DNA from: Bombardia bombarda
Lineage: Eukaryota > Ascomycota > Sordariomycetes > Sordariales > Lasiosphaeriaceae
Assembly: GCA_030512295.1 (NCBI GenBank)
Contig: JAULSR010000009.1
Span: 806,001 to 870,000 of the forward strand
DNA: 64,000 bases
Reading direction: 5' to 3'
Position numbers and translations under genes: made by a program. A model generated the notes under the pieces. The model saw nothing but the letters and a program-made list of their open reading frames with translations, was not told the origin of the DNA and did not search any database. Positions 11,307-23,797 of this stretch are shown here, one piece after another (within the stretch, counting starts at the first letter, position 1; each line of letters opens with the position of its first letter).

Positions 11307-12552
11307 TGTGAGGAGCAGGCACCGGGAACGCAGTCAGTTGAGCTGAACCGTGTCTCACTCTGGGAACTCTAGAATCAGGCCTGGACCTGAAAGTCTCATT
11401 ATGGCAGACAGTCAGTCCTATTTATCACCCGCTGCGTGCGCTTCGGAGAACTCTATCTTGCACTACCAGGGCTTGATTGATGGATTGATTAAACGCGGCC
11501 GAGTGTTCGGCAAGTCCATGTGCCAGCAGCATCTTGATTGAGGTGTTGAGGCTTTTCATTTATCGCTGTCGTGGGAGCGGCTCGTTTAGCCGACAACAAC
11601 ACATGACTGGACGAGAAGAATGATCACCAGTGGTGCTTTGATTAACCGTCGTTGGGGAACGGGAACGGCTCGTTTGCCGGCATCTAATGGTCCGCCGTTT
11701 ATTCCGTTTGTTGACTTGCCCCAGGCCTTTCTGGGTCTGTTCTTGGATATGTCTTCGGTCGAAGCATTCATTCTCTGGCCCGTCTCTCTCAGCGCCGTCG
11801 AAGAGCTGCCAAGCCCTCGGCTCCGTGGCAGCCGTCTCGGCGACACGGAGAACTATGGAGTCGGGGTTGCTGTACCTATCCACCTTGAGCCCCTAAAGTA
11901 AATAAGCTCGAGAATTACCCCAGCACCCCAAGATCGGAGACAATTCTGAGATGGGGAGAGCTGCTGAGGCAGTCACCAGGCTTATCTCTGAAAGCCTGAT
12001 TAGGAATGCAAAGACGCCATGATCCCCAACAGTGAGACTTAGTAATCCTGAATCGCTCTTTGCACTTCTTTATGCAAGTCCCGACGGGGGCGGGGTGGGC
12101 CAAGCGAACGCCGCTTTCAAAGCACCCCCGCACAAGGATCGGAGTCGGCCACACTTGCGCTGCACACAAGTCGAACACAGTCGAAGGAAGCAGTGCAGAC
12201 GACCTGGAAGCAAGGGCAGGCACACCAACCACGACGGGTCGCGGGGTTTAGAATAAGTGATTAGAAATCCAGCTGGCTCTTCGGCCACAAGCCGCCCCCT
12301 CCTGGCCGGCCTTAAGCCAATAATTTGGAAGCTGCAAGGATAGCGCCATCGATGATGCGAGAGCATGGCCGATTGTGTCGACTTGTCGACGACACATAAA
12401 GCGGAGCTGCTTCCTTGCTTGGGGGAAGCAATAAAGTAGAGAGCTGTAGAACTGGCCATTGCCATCGCCACCACTCAACCTTGAATTCCCTGTACCCGTA
12501 TCAGCAAAACACTCCAGTTCCAACGCAAGCAAAACCAAAACAGCTCACAAAA
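11307..12552. other. Intergenic, no gene seen
   Basis: About 1.2 kb between the divergent LPMO and GST genes. Open frames here overlap one another on both strands without any recognisable domain. Confidence 0.5.
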
Positions 12553-13482
12553 ATGGGTTCCCAAGACAAGCTCATCCTCTACACCAGCCACCTCTGCCCA
12601 TGTGAGTTATCCGTGACACCACGTGTGATTGCCCCTCCAGCAATCCGACCGACCGACCGACCGACAGACTGACCCTCCCTCGTACCCAGGGGCGCACCGC
12701 GCGCACATTGTGCTCGACGAGCTCAACATCCCCCACGAGCAGGTCCTGATCGACCTCACCGTGCCCCGCACGCCCGAGTACCTCAAGATCAACCCGCGCG
12801 GCCTCGTGCCGGCGCTGTCGGTCAACGGCGAGATCCTGCTCGAGTCGGCCATCGTGGCCAACTACCTCCTCGACGCCAACCCGTCGCACATCCTGCCCGC
12901 GTCCAACGAGCCCGGCGCCGCCCTCAAGCGCGCACGGATCGCCTTCTTCGTCGACAACTTCATCGGCAAGTTCCTCGGCCAGCAGGTCAAGATCGCGTCC
13001 GCCAAGGCCGAGGACCAGGGGGCGCTGATTGACGCGGCCGTCGCGACTATTCTGAAGGAGGTTGAGCCGCTGCTGGCTGATGCGAAGCCGTTTTTTGGCG
13101 GCAGCGAGACTATTACACAGGCTGAGGTGGGTTGTTTTTAGTCTTTTTCCTTTTTTTTTTTCCTTTTTTTTTTTTTTTTTTTTTCTTGTTTTTTTTTTTT
13201 CTTTTTTTTTGGTTTTTTGTCTGGAAGCTTATTGCTGAATTAATTGAAATGTCGCAGGTCCTCACCGGCTCGTTTGCCATCCGCCTCAAGGCCTTGACGG
13301 CCCGCGGGGTGTACCCCAAGGTGCTGTGGGAGACGCTGGTTGAGAAGGCACCAAACTTGGTCAAGTGGGTCGATGCTGTCTCTGCGCACCCGAGCGTCAA
13401 GTCCGTATTCCCCGAGGATGACATTGTCAGGATCACAGTGAACAGGCTCGAGAAGGCGAGGGCCGCGGCGGCTTCGGCTTGA
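12553..13482 (+). CDS. Glutathione S-transferase, CPWAHR (omega-like) type
   Basis: Cytosolic thiol transferase. Exons are 12553..12601, 12690..13126 and 13258..13482, giving 236 aa. The thioredoxin-like N-terminal domain starts LILYTSHLCPWAHR with the candidate active Cys15, followed by INPRGLVPAL and LLESAIVANYL, the glutathione-binding loop with the conserved cis-Pro and the Glu-Ser pair. The helical C-terminal domain ends with EKAPNLVKWVDAVSAHP. The active Cys is split from the rest of its motif by intron 1, which contains a GACC tetranucleotide run. Intron 2 (13127..13257) has a long T-rich stretch. The substrate cannot be inferred. Confidence 0.9.
13141..13212 (+). repeat. T-rich low-complexity tract inside GST intron 2
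   Basis: About 70 bases of almost pure T, broken by a few C and G, within the 131-nt intron 13127..13257. It replaces the usual short polypyrimidine tract and is the most extreme T run in the window. Confidence 0.85.
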
Positions 13483-14217
13483 CTGGGGCAAGACAGGAAA
13501 GGCAAGCTGTACCTTGGTTGACTGTGAGCTGGAAATTGCTCCGGATTGCACTGTCCTTGGCCCGTTTGGGTGCTGTAGTCTAGGGTACCAAGAATTTTAG
13601 TGCGGGAGTTTAGTTCTGTGTGTACCGAATGGAGTAGCAGTGAACGAGAAATAGTGCAAAAGCGGTGGTTGAGACAAACGCGAGACGATGAATGTTGCCC
13701 CAGAAGAACCAGAGGCGCATTCTGAAGATTCAGACATGCTAAGATGTTGTCGTCCAAGGTCCTTGTCGAAAAGCAATCGCCGTGTAACAGCTTCGTGTCA
13801 CTGTTTAGCGCCAACGGAAGCTTCCCCCCGAGAGGACGATTTTCACATACTAGAATCTAAGAATTAGGCTCACAAGAAGACCCCAATGTGCCCCACATTC
13901 TTTGGGGGGTTAGGCGCTGCGGCCTCAGGCGACAGTGGCACAAGGACCCACCCGCTCACTGCCGGGCTGTCCCTCCTGCTGCCGAGGCCCAAACGCGCTG
14001 GCTGGCACCCGTAGACGCCAAATGCCAACGCCAATGCCAAAGCCGTCCCTGCCCAGCCATGACTTTCGTCATGCCTCGTCCATGAATTAGCTTTACCGTT
14101 TGACCGTTTCGCGACCTCCCTCCATCCCCCCATCAATCGGTCTCGACTACGCGAATATACCCAGGCTTGGATTTGCTTCCCGCCACATGTCGCCGCTGGC
14201 CGTCTGAAGCCATTCCA
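13483..14217. other. Intergenic, no gene seen
   Basis: GST 3' flank and PEX16 5' flank. Nothing else recognised. Confidence 0.5.
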
Positions 14218-14287
14218 ATGTCGACCCCGGCCGACATCCCTTACAAGGCGACCCAATCGTCATCGTCATCGACATCCCCTGAGCGCC

Positions 14288-14324
<37 letters not shown>

Positions 14325-15600
14325 CATCGGCAATATGTTGTCTCTACCACCGCGCTTCCTCCACCTCTACGACGATTTCATCACCAAGAATGCGCACCAA
14401 GTATCCCAGATAGAGTCTGCGCTGCGGTCGCTAACCTACATCATCCCCGGTACATAGCTCACCCAGTCTCCATCCTCCCCATCCCGCAGCTAACTGACTC
14501 CCCTCCCAGGCCGCTTCCGCGACGCCGAGATCGCATCCGAGTCCATCCACAGCGGCGTGCAGCTCCTCTCCCTCTACCACGACACCCTCCTCCGCCGCGG
14601 CGCCCTCGCCCTCTCTAAGCTCCCCCTCCCGCCCACGGCCGCAACAGCCAGCCTCCCCCCGACCCCCCACAGCCGCTACACCAGCTTCTGGACCGCCAAA
14701 TCCGCCCTCTACCGCCGCGTCGCCTACGTGCTCCAAATCGTCAGCTATGTCGAGCTGCTCTGCGAGATGGCGGCCAAGCGCCGCGGCGAGCGCGCCCGCT
14801 GGCGCGTCGTCATCCTGCTCGAGGCCATCAAGGCCTTCTGCAGGCTGCTCCTCCTGCGCATAACCCGCTCCCGCCCGCTCGTCACCCCCGTCCTCCCCGA
14901 GCGCGAGCCCATCCCCGACGAGCCGTCGCAGCAGGAGACCGACGAGGCGGAGCTGCGCGCGCTGATGGACGAGGACGAGGACGAGGACAACCAACAACAA
15001 CAACAACAACAACAACAGCAACAAAACCCAGACAGACACACAAATGGCCACGCCACACAACAGCTACAAAAACAACAGCTACAAAAACAACAACCAGGCC
15101 CCAACGGCGAATGGACCATGCCCCGCACAGGCATGTCCCTGTCCGCCCTCCCCGCCCCCGGCGATATCAGTGGCTACCTGCTCTCGCGCGTGCTCACCGC
15201 CGACGACATCAAGCCGGCGACCAGGCTGCTCAACACGCTGCAGGGCTCGGCGCAGGCCGCCGAGGTGCTGCACATTCTGGCACCGGTGGTGTACGCCATC
15301 GCCATGGCGCGGAGCCGGAACCGCCGCAGGGCCTGGTCGCCGTGGGTGCTGGGGCTGGCGGTCGAGCTGGCGGCGCGCCAGCTGCGCGACCGCGGGCTCA
15401 GGACGACGCCGCTGGAGCGGGAGGAGTGGGCGAGGCGCGGGTGGGCGATGGGCTGGTGGGCGATGCGGGGCGCGTTTTACGAGAACGTGACCAAGGGGGT
15501 GGTGGCGGGGGTGAGGGGGCGGATGCCGGGGTTTGTCGGCGGGATATTGGAGGATTATGAGTATTTGTGGGAGGGGTATTATTTTAGTACTAGTAGGTAG
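14218..15600 (+). CDS. PEX16: Peroxisomal membrane biogenesis protein PEX16
   Basis: Integral peroxisomal membrane protein that helps recruit PEX3 and other membrane proteins. Exons are 14218..14449 and 14510..15600. The splice rebuilds IIPGRFRDAEIASE, the strongest family block, and the product is 440 aa. Other conserved parts are LHLYDDFITKNAHQVSQIES, the region around VVILLEAIKAFCRLLLLR, and the C-terminal region with ENVTKG near the end. I chose the ATG at 14218; an in-frame ATG at 14167 would add 17 residues. Two low-complexity insertions are present: a Ser run from AGC repeats near residue 30, and an Asp/Glu then Gln run (14970-15025). Confidence 0.92.
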
Positions 15601-16114
15601 GTGAGTTGGGGGAGGATAGGGTGGCGGTAGGGGTGTGGTGATATATAAGATATGTATGAAGAGGGAGAGGGGGGAGTATGTACCATTATCGAAGAGGGAG
15701 GTGTGACTTGGTGAGCATCTTCATGTGGCTGGAGTGGAGATCAGTTATGCTATCTTGTTCAGACATGGCGCTGATTCAATAGTTGCTGAGAGCAACTTGG
15801 TTTTACACAGTGTGGTCTATCATCTGGTTTGTGTTCCCAATGTTGCTTGGTGGCATCAAATTTGCCACTCGAAGTCAGAAACCGACTGCGGCTCCTGGCC
15901 CATTAATATTATTTCCATCCAGTCCATGCTTAATACTCCCAAAACACCTATATGAGTTATATACTCCGTCTATCGACGTCAAGAAATTCTAGGAAACTGT
16001 CTGTCTGATCATCGAACTAAATACCATCAAAAGATACTCAGGGCGATGTCAACTGCACCGTTACTAGGAATATGGTCTATCACGCAAATCCAATCTATCA
16101 TGTTAATCCCCGCC
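15601..16114. other. Intergenic, no gene seen
   Basis: About 500 bases between convergent PEX16 and the first membrane-protein paralogue. Confidence 0.5.
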
Positions 16115-17240
16115 TTATTTTAAGTCCGCGCTCGTTTCAGACGTTGATTGCGAGGCTCGAGATTTCGTTCTGGGCTCATCCGCCTTCTTTGCATCTACAA
16201 AGTAGTGAGATAGAGCAAGTAAGAAGGTGGAAAAGTAAGTACGTACCATCAGGTGCCACATCATCAAGGACCTTTGCTTCCAGTTCTCCTATTACTGGAA
16301 ATGAACCCTCCATCTCATGGTACACTGGCAATTGTCCCTCCAACTCTCCCGCAGGTGATGACCCATCTACCTCTTGGGGTGGTACACGAGGTACCATCGA
16401 GTCCGCATGCAATTGGGCCTTGTCGTACCCGTTTTCGATATTGATGCCAGCTTGTGAGTTAGGCTTAGCGGCGCTTCTTTTTCGTCGACGAAATCCAATA
16501 AGCTAGGCCTATCAGGAGGATGAGAAGTCCCCCGATAGCACCAACGATAGGGCCTGCTATCGACGCCGTCCTTGAAACAGGGAGAGGACTCGGTCTGTCT
16601 ATGAGAGTATTATATGTTAATGCTGGAAAAAGTTCACTGGTAGTAGTAAATAGAGGATTGAAACTCATACCTGATGTATTCTGTGTAGTAGTAGTAGGGA
16701 AGCTCGACGTCGTGGATCCCGCCATGGACGTTCCCAAGGTTTGGGATGTCGTGGTTAGATTCATGGAAGTCCTTGACAAGTTCCAAGCAACCAGGTTCGG
16801 AATTGAAATTGTGACAGTAACTGGTTGTGAGTATAGATTCCCATTTGATACTGTCGCTGTGGCCCAAACTATCTGTGTGGTGATCTGATAATATGAAGCT
16901 GGAAAAGAAGACAATCCTTTGGACTCGGCGATCAACGTTGCGCAATAGTCAACAAACTGGCTAAAGTTTATTAAGTATTTCGAGCGGAATTCGGGGGTTG
17001 AGGCATTGAGATTCTCCGAGGCGCAGTCTACGCAAGTATGATAGTATATGAGGAACACAGAACTCGGATCGCAAAGTTGCGGTATTTTTCCAACGGCTTG
17101 AGCTTCGAGAAATGCATTGTCTGATTTTCATATTATCAGCGGGTACAGGGGTTGTAGGGCTATGGTCTAGAGAACGCACTGCAAGTGTCGTAGCAAACAT
17201 CCGGGAAAACGGTATCGTCACGCTTCTCAAGATACGCCAT
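16115..17240 (-). pseudogene. Single-pass membrane protein, paralogue A, frameshifted after the TM
   Basis: Four exons: 17240..17180, 17120..16671, 16598..16247 and 16194..16115. Exon 1 encodes residues ending FPDVCYDTC. Exon 2 continues NNAFLEAQAVGKIPQLC and a Cys-containing ectodomain followed by a Ser/Thr-rich stalk. Exon 3 holds the TM helix (GPIVGAIGGLLILLIGLAYW). Directly after YWI the frame is broken: an AAA at 16491-16493 stands where paralogue B has AA, giving a TAA at 16465 just past the TM. Skipping one A restores YWIRRRKRSAAK and a tail with VPRVPP and LEGQ that matches paralogue B to the end. It is either a young pseudogene, a tail-less product or a base-call error. The function is unknown; the layout resembles wall-sensor-like fungal proteins. 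Confidence 0.72.
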
Positions 17241-17796
17241 TTTGCGAATATGGGGAATCTATCAGCAAGATGCATATGTGAGGGGCGTGTGGGCGTTCGT
17301 TCCTGCAAGAGATGCTTGTAGTACGGAAGAAATACAGATCTGGCGCGTGGGGATTCATCACACTTAAGAGAACATTTGCTTCCTCAGCCCTTTAACTGAC
17401 ATTAGGGGCCAGCTTTGTCGCTTTGCCCCGCGTAGCACAACCTCTGCCAAGCCTCGATACAGCAGCAGGTTGTGCAGTGCCTATGCCATTTACGGCGCAT
17501 TATTATATTACAGCGGCATTGAAGCTGCCACATGAGACTACCAAAAGGTGATGTGATGAACGGCACACAGAGTGGCTGTACCTCGGTTGATGTTGCATTG
17601 CATCTAGATCGGCATCAGCTCAGTCGCAGTATATACTGAGCTCGTGGATGTAGACCCCATCATGCTGTGTTATAAGGGATCAATCGTTAGTGAATAAAGG
17701 CCCCCAGAGTCGCAAGGCATGTTAGAGTGAATGATGGCCATGAACATGAACTGCCACGTAGACTAAGCTTATCGTGTTCTCCCTTCGTATGAACTA
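17241..17796. other. Intergenic between tandem paralogues
   Basis: About 550 bases forming the promoter of paralogue A and the 3' flank of paralogue B. No gene seen. Confidence 0.5.
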
Positions 17797-19053
17797 CTAT
17801 TTACTGTGTCCATCAGGAATTGTTGTGGTACGAGAGTTATCATTTGCTCCTCCCGACCCTTCCGTTTTGGCCGACTCTGCAAATTTGTCAGAGAAGACCA
17901 AGTTACTAGTATTGCCACAAGATGCCGGTCAGGGACACGACACATATGACTGCCCGTGTAGCCTTCATTATAAAGGGAGAATAACTCTCAACGAGCATAT
18001 AGAACGCAAGGATAAACAGAAACACTACATACCGTTGGACACTGCCGCTTGCAGTGTCTCTGTTTCCAACTCGGCTCTTGGTGGAAGAGATCCCTCCAGC
18101 TCGTGGTACTCAAGTACTTGACCTTCCAACTCCCTCCTCGGCAATGACCCCTCAACCTCTCCTGGAGGCTTACGAGGAACTAGTGAGTCTCCGTGCAACT
18201 GAGCCTTTTCGAACTGATTCTCGTGGAGGCGGGGGGGAAATTCGTCCATCCGAGCTGCGCTCCTCTTTCGCCGGCGAATCCAATACGCGAGGCCTGCCAG
18301 TATAATCAGCAGTCCCCCGACGACACCGACAACAGGACCCACTATCAGGGCAGTGTTGGATTCTAGGGATGAGGTTGAGTCTTCTATAAAGGAGGCTGTT
18401 GTCAATGGTAAGAAATTTGGTGAGCAGTAGATGGACGTCATGAAATTCCTGACCTGTTCGCGGGCCAGCAGAAGCAGAGGGGGCAGACACCGTGGAATCT
18501 GTTGAGACAGAATTTTGCACGCTCGATATCGTGGATACTGCCAGCGACGTGCTCTGCGAGCTTGATGGGTTGGATGCCGTTCCAGAAGTTTTTCGCGATT
18601 CCGAAACCACAGGGATCGTCATCGTGACGGTGTACAGCTGCGAGGCAAGATTTCCATTTGACAGGGTCGCAACTATCCACACCGTTTTAAGTTCTGTGGT
18701 TACCTGGCTAGAACTAGCCGACTCAGGTGCAAGGCTCTCGCACCACTCTATGAACTGGTCAAAGCTACCAACACCAACGTAGCTCACGTAGCTCACGGGC
18801 TCAGTAGAGTTTGGTTCGGAGTTGACATATGTACATTTCATGCAAGCCGTGTAATAGCTCATGAATGGGGACCTCGAATCGCAAAGGGCCGGTGTTTTCC
18901 CAAGGTATTCAGCTTCGAGCTGTGCATTTCCCAAGGTATTTTAGTATTGTCAGCGAAGGCCGGGGTCATGGCAGGCTATGTGCCCGGTCATGGATGGAAC
19001 AAACTGCAGGTGTCTCCACAAACAAGTGGCACAAGTATAGTACTATCGCTCAT
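17797..19053 (-). CDS. Single-pass membrane protein, paralogue B
   Basis: Tandem paralogue of the gene at 16115-17240, with the same exon plan: tentative exon 1 19053..19005 (MSDSTILVPLVCGDTC), exon 2 up to 18454, exon 3 18395..18033 and exon 4 17876..17797. The last exon is 80 nt in both copies. The ectodomain includes NAQLEAEYLGKTPALC and a Ser/Thr stalk; the TM is GPVVGVVGGLLIILAGLAYW, followed by a basic stop-transfer RRRKR and a tail with VPRKPP and LEGQ. The frame is intact from residue NAQ to the stop. The junction of exons 1 and 2 is a problem: the donor GTTTGT at 19004 is there, but no AG precedes the conserved NAQ codons, so the true start of the protein is uncertain. Confidence 0.65.
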
Positions 19054-20907
19054 TGGTGATATCTCATATGAAGTAGGTATGTTGTGTGGCATTGGCCTAC
19101 TTCTACTGCCTGCGGATGCTAAAAGGATGAAGGAGAAGATCTGGAACCGGGACGAAACTGCTGCATACTTGTACTCGATTTGGCTAGTGTCTTGAGTAAT
19201 TAACACGAGACGGCTGGGATGAAACCTAACGGTTCACAATTGTCTTAATTTTAGCCTACTTTTGGGACTGGGACGGTTGAACACATTGGATTGTAATCCT
19301 TGACTTTGGGCTTTTTACTACGTTGCACAGCTTAACTCTTGCATCCGGCAAGCCGAGTCATCCTATTGTGCATCATTGAGGTCCACGCAACAGCATGTTG
19401 TGAACCAGCTGATGATTACATACGAGAGCATCTTCATTCATGATGGTCTTCGAGCTACTAACAAACGTGCGACGTGGGGAGCAACCGGAATGATTCCCCA
19501 TAGTACATAGCTGCACAATTATCAGAGCTGATGTTTCACCGCATTCGAGGTTCTACTATCTCAGGCGCAGCATCAAGGCCATGTTCCTATCTATAACGTC
19601 ACAAGACGAACTTACATGATTATTGTCTGGTGGGTTCAATGAAGCATTGTATGAATTGACTATTTTACAGAGTATGACAAGATACCACGTGAATTCGCTA
19701 GCTAACGAGCCCTCAGGTCAGCGACGTAAAATCCAATGAGATAACGAATAGAGATGTCGTCAGACTGTCTTTGAAGATTGCTGATCACCACAGCCTGGCG
19801 CATTGGAGGTATGAAGCCAATCTGTAACATAGGACATCGTTGAAGGATATTAATGCTGCATGAAATATTCTAGATGAGTAAGGACATTCCAGTTTCTCTC
19901 TTGCGAAGAGCAGCAATTGTGAAAGTATCAGCCACGCGAAACATGCAACATGTGATTGGGTATAAGGATGCAGCTCAGGGAACCATGTACTCGAAATAAA
20001 AAGTCTTGTGTCCCCCCCAACTGAAGGCACTAGAGCCCCAAGTGGGGTAGGTAGACGATCCCCGAGAGTCGTGTTGTTGTTACTCAAAATTGAGCCGTGA
20101 AAAGCAGACAACGATACTTTGAGCCAACAAAGGAGACTGAAATTCCCTAAACGAAAACATTGATACATGGGTTCTTTCCCAAAATTTTGAAGTTCATGAC
20201 TTGATAGCTTTTTTCGATATTAATCATAGCAGTCAGTCAACGCATGCTTATAGATTGGTACAGAGCGGACGAACTTGACGATGATCAGACTGTCACAAGC
20301 TCTTTACAAATAAAAGTTGGGGCGAAATCAAAATACGAAATCAAAGTGCGAAAAATTATTCTGCTTATTTTCGTAAGATCAATATTCTTGGCCGGTACAT
20401 GCTCAAGTACTGCAAATCCATTTGGGCCTTTAACATACTGAAAATTGGGATGCCTAGCCGTACATGCTGCAGCGCCGCTGCAAGGCGGTCCCGAGGCCCA
20501 TGTTTTGTCGTTGCATGTGAAAGGGTTTAACTTCTTAGGACGCAATGGAAGTCCCAGCCAAGACATCGAGCCCCTACGTCAGGCGGGGTGGTCTCTCGAT
20601 CTGCGCTGCTAGCATCCCCACCAGAAGCTCCACCGACAGCTCCACTAGACTAGTTCTAGAGCCCATCCCTTTCCCCCGCTTCCACAAGCTCCCGAAACAC
20701 ATCCCCCAAAAGATGGTGTGAAGCGCGCGCCCAAACCATCTTTCGTCTCGTTCCCAACTGCAAAACGACTGCTTTTTGTTTACGCTATTCTAACTAGCCT
20801 TTTTGAATCTCTAAACATTCTGTGCTGCTTCGCTTCGTACTTTTAACGAGGCGGCTACCACCTTCAAGACACTACGACCCAAGCCGCCTCCATCCCCAAC
20901 CGCGACC
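19054..20907. other. Intergenic, no gene seen
   Basis: About 1.85 kb. No coding or RNA signal I can support. Confidence 0.5.
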
Positions 20908-22444
20908 ATGATGTCGGCACAGATTCAGAAGCAGCAGCAACAGCAAAAACAAAAGCCAAACGGCCTGTCTCCTGCTGCTGTTGCTGCCGCTGCCGCTGCC
21001 GCTGCCGCTGCCGCTGCCGCAGTCCCGAACCCCCAGGCACAGTCCTCGACGGCGCATAACACGTCAACCACATCCGCTTCTACCTTCACACAACAACAAT
21101 ACGAATCACAGTCCGCCCTGCCCGACCTCCACAACCGCGCTGACGAGAGCGAAAGTCCCTACGTGCGCCAGAATGCCAAGTCCCTCGTGGCGTGGCAGCC
21201 GCTCGACAAGGCGACCCTGGAGCTGGCAACGTCAGAGAACAAGCCCATCTTCATGCACATCGGCTTCCTCGCCGATCACCGTGAGTGCTTCGCTGCACGG
21301 CCCCCCTTTCCTCCCTGATAACCCCATGCTCCTTCCCGCTATTCTCCCTAAACCACGGCTGACAACAACATCTCCCCAGACTGCCGCCTCACAATCCAAG
21401 ACTCCTTCTCCAACCCCTCAGTCGCCGCTTTCCTCAACGCCTGTTTCATCCCCATCCTCGTCGACCGCGAGGAGCGCCCGGACCTCGACACCATCTATCA
21501 GAACTACAGCGAGGCTATCAACGGCACCGGCGGCTGGCCGCTCAACCTGTTCCTGACGCCCGACCTCTACCCCATCTTCGGGGACACCTACTGGCCCGGC
21601 CCGGGGACTGAGCACGCCCTCGCCACCGCCGTCGCCGGAGAGAGCGGCGAAGAGACGTACAATGACTTCCTCGCCATTTCCAAGAAGATCCACACCTTCT
21701 GGACAGAGCAGGAGGAGAGGTGCCGCAGAGAGGCGTTCGAGAATCTGCACAAGCTGCAGGACTTTGCGCAGGAGGGCGCGTTTGGGCCCAACACCGCCGG
21801 CGCAAAGGCCGCCGCGGGTGCGGGGGCGGGGGCGGATGGAATCACAGACATAACAGATCTCGACCTCGACCAGCTCGACGAGGCCCTCGACCGCATCGCC
21901 AGGATGTTCGACCCCGAGAACTTCGGGTTCGGCACGCCCAAGTTCCCCAACCCCGCGCGCCTATCTTTTCTTCTTCGCCTGGCGCGCTTCCCCCGCGAGG
22001 TGCGCGACGTGCTCGGCGACAAGGAGGTGGACAACGCCACCGCCATGGCGCTGGGCACCCTGCGCCGCATCCGCGACGGCGGCCTGCGCGACCACATCGG
22101 CGCCGGCTTCCTGCGCTTCAGCGTCACCAGCGACTGGAGCATGCCGCACTTTGAGAAGATGGTGAACGAGAACGCGCTGTTGCTGGGCGTCTTCTTGGAT
22201 GCCTGGCTGGGCCAGCAGCAGGAGGAGGAGCAACAGGCCGGCGGCAAGCTGTTGTCGCTGGATGACGAGTTCGCGGATGTCGTGCTCGAGCTGGCGGATT
22301 ACCTGAGCAGCCCCGAGGTGCACAAGGAGCACGGCGGGTTCGTGACTAGTGAGGCGGCGGACTCGTTCTACCGGCGCGGCGACAGGCACATGCGTGAGGG
22401 TGCTTACTATCTGTGGACACGCAGGGAGTTTCATGCGGTGGTTG

Positions 22445-22477
<33 letters not shown>

Positions 22478-23797
22478 GCGGCGGCGGTGATGGTAATGGA
22501 CACCATGCGAGCCTTGTGGCGGCGGCGTACTGGAATGTGCGCGAGGATGGCAATATCCCCAGGGATCAGGACCCGCATGATGAGTTTATCAACCAGAATG
22601 TGCTGAATCGCCAGGGGAAGGATGTGCTTGAGCTCGGTAGGCAGTTTGGCATTCCGGTTGAGGAGGCCAGGAGGATCGTGGCCAAGGCCAGGGGAAAGCT
22701 GCGGGCGCATCGGGAGCGGGAGAGGGTGTCGCCGGAGGTGGATGAGAAGGTTGTTGTGGGGGTGAATGGTATTGTGATTTCGGCTTTGGTGAGGGCGGCT
22801 GCTGTGGTTAGGGGGTTGGATAAGGAGAGGGGGGGTAGGTACCTCACAGCTGCGAGGGAGGCGGCGGTTTTCGTGAGGGATAAGCTATGGGTTGGTGGGG
22901 ATGCGGGGGAGAAGAAGCTGTGGAGGTTTTGGTGTGAGAAGACAAGCAAGACGGCGGCATTTGCGGATGATTATGCTTTCTTGATTGAGGGGCTGTTGGA
23001 TCTGTATGAGGTGACTTTGGAGAGGGAGTGGTTGGTTTGGGCGAGGGAGTTACAAGGTCGGTGGTTTATTCCTTTCGTTTTCCCTTCTCCCTTCTTACCC
23101 CTCACAATTTGGTACTATCGCTCTTGTCTACGTCGAGCAAAGTTGTTGGCGTGGCACCGGTGTGCCCAAACACGAGAGACTTTTATGGAACATGACACTG
23201 ATAACATGATAACATGACACTGATACCATGATAACAGACACCCAAACCCGCATCTTCTACGACCATCGCGCCCCAGCCAACTCCACCAGCAGTCCATCTC
23301 CTCGCCAGGCCTGCTCAGGCGGCTTCTACTCGACCGAGAAGGAAACCCTTAGCCACACCATCCTACGTCTCAAGAGCGGGATGGACAGATCCCAGCCGTC
23401 GACCAACGCCGTCTCCGTGTCCAATCTTTTCAGACTCGGCACCCTATTGGACGAGAGCGCATATATCACCCAGGCGAAGGAGACGATCACTGCGTTTGAG
23501 GCGGAGATCTTGCAGTACCCGTATCTGTTTACCAGTCTGATGTCGGGGGTCGTGACGGCGCGACTGGGTGTTAGGGTCGTGCGGTACAACGCTGGCAGCG
23601 AGGATGATGCTGTCAGAGAGAAGTACTATAGGTCGCCGAGAGCAGAGTACAGCGCTCTTGTTGCTGCGCCAGAGGCAAGTAGCGATGATAGTCTTGAGGG
23701 GGTCAAGATTAGCGCATTGAAGATTGATGATGATGTTGTGACGGCGGAGAAGGAGAAAGTGAACGAGGCGAGCGAGGTGTCTATGCCGGGTGAGTAG
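20908..23797 (+). CDS. SPATA20/YyaL-type protein (DUF255 thioredoxin-like plus alpha/alpha barrel)
   Basis: Exons are 20908..21280, 21380..23056 and 23238..23797, phases match, giving 869 aa. The N-terminal DUF255 thioredoxin-like domain begins around SPYVRQNAKSLVAWQPLD and includes FIPILVDREERPDLD and GTGGWPLNLFLTPDL. The rest is the six-hairpin-like part with FGTPKFPNP, DHIGAGFLRFSV, WSMPHFEKM, YYLWTRREF, KTAAFADDYAFLIEGLLDLYE and a C-terminal part with ACSGGFYST. The Cys pair typical of the family (CHWCH) is absent: the site reads FLADHHCRL, spliced across intron 1. Low-complexity inserts are an N-terminal Gln/Ala run and a Gly run near 22445-22490. The molecular function is not established for this family. 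Confidence 0.9.
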
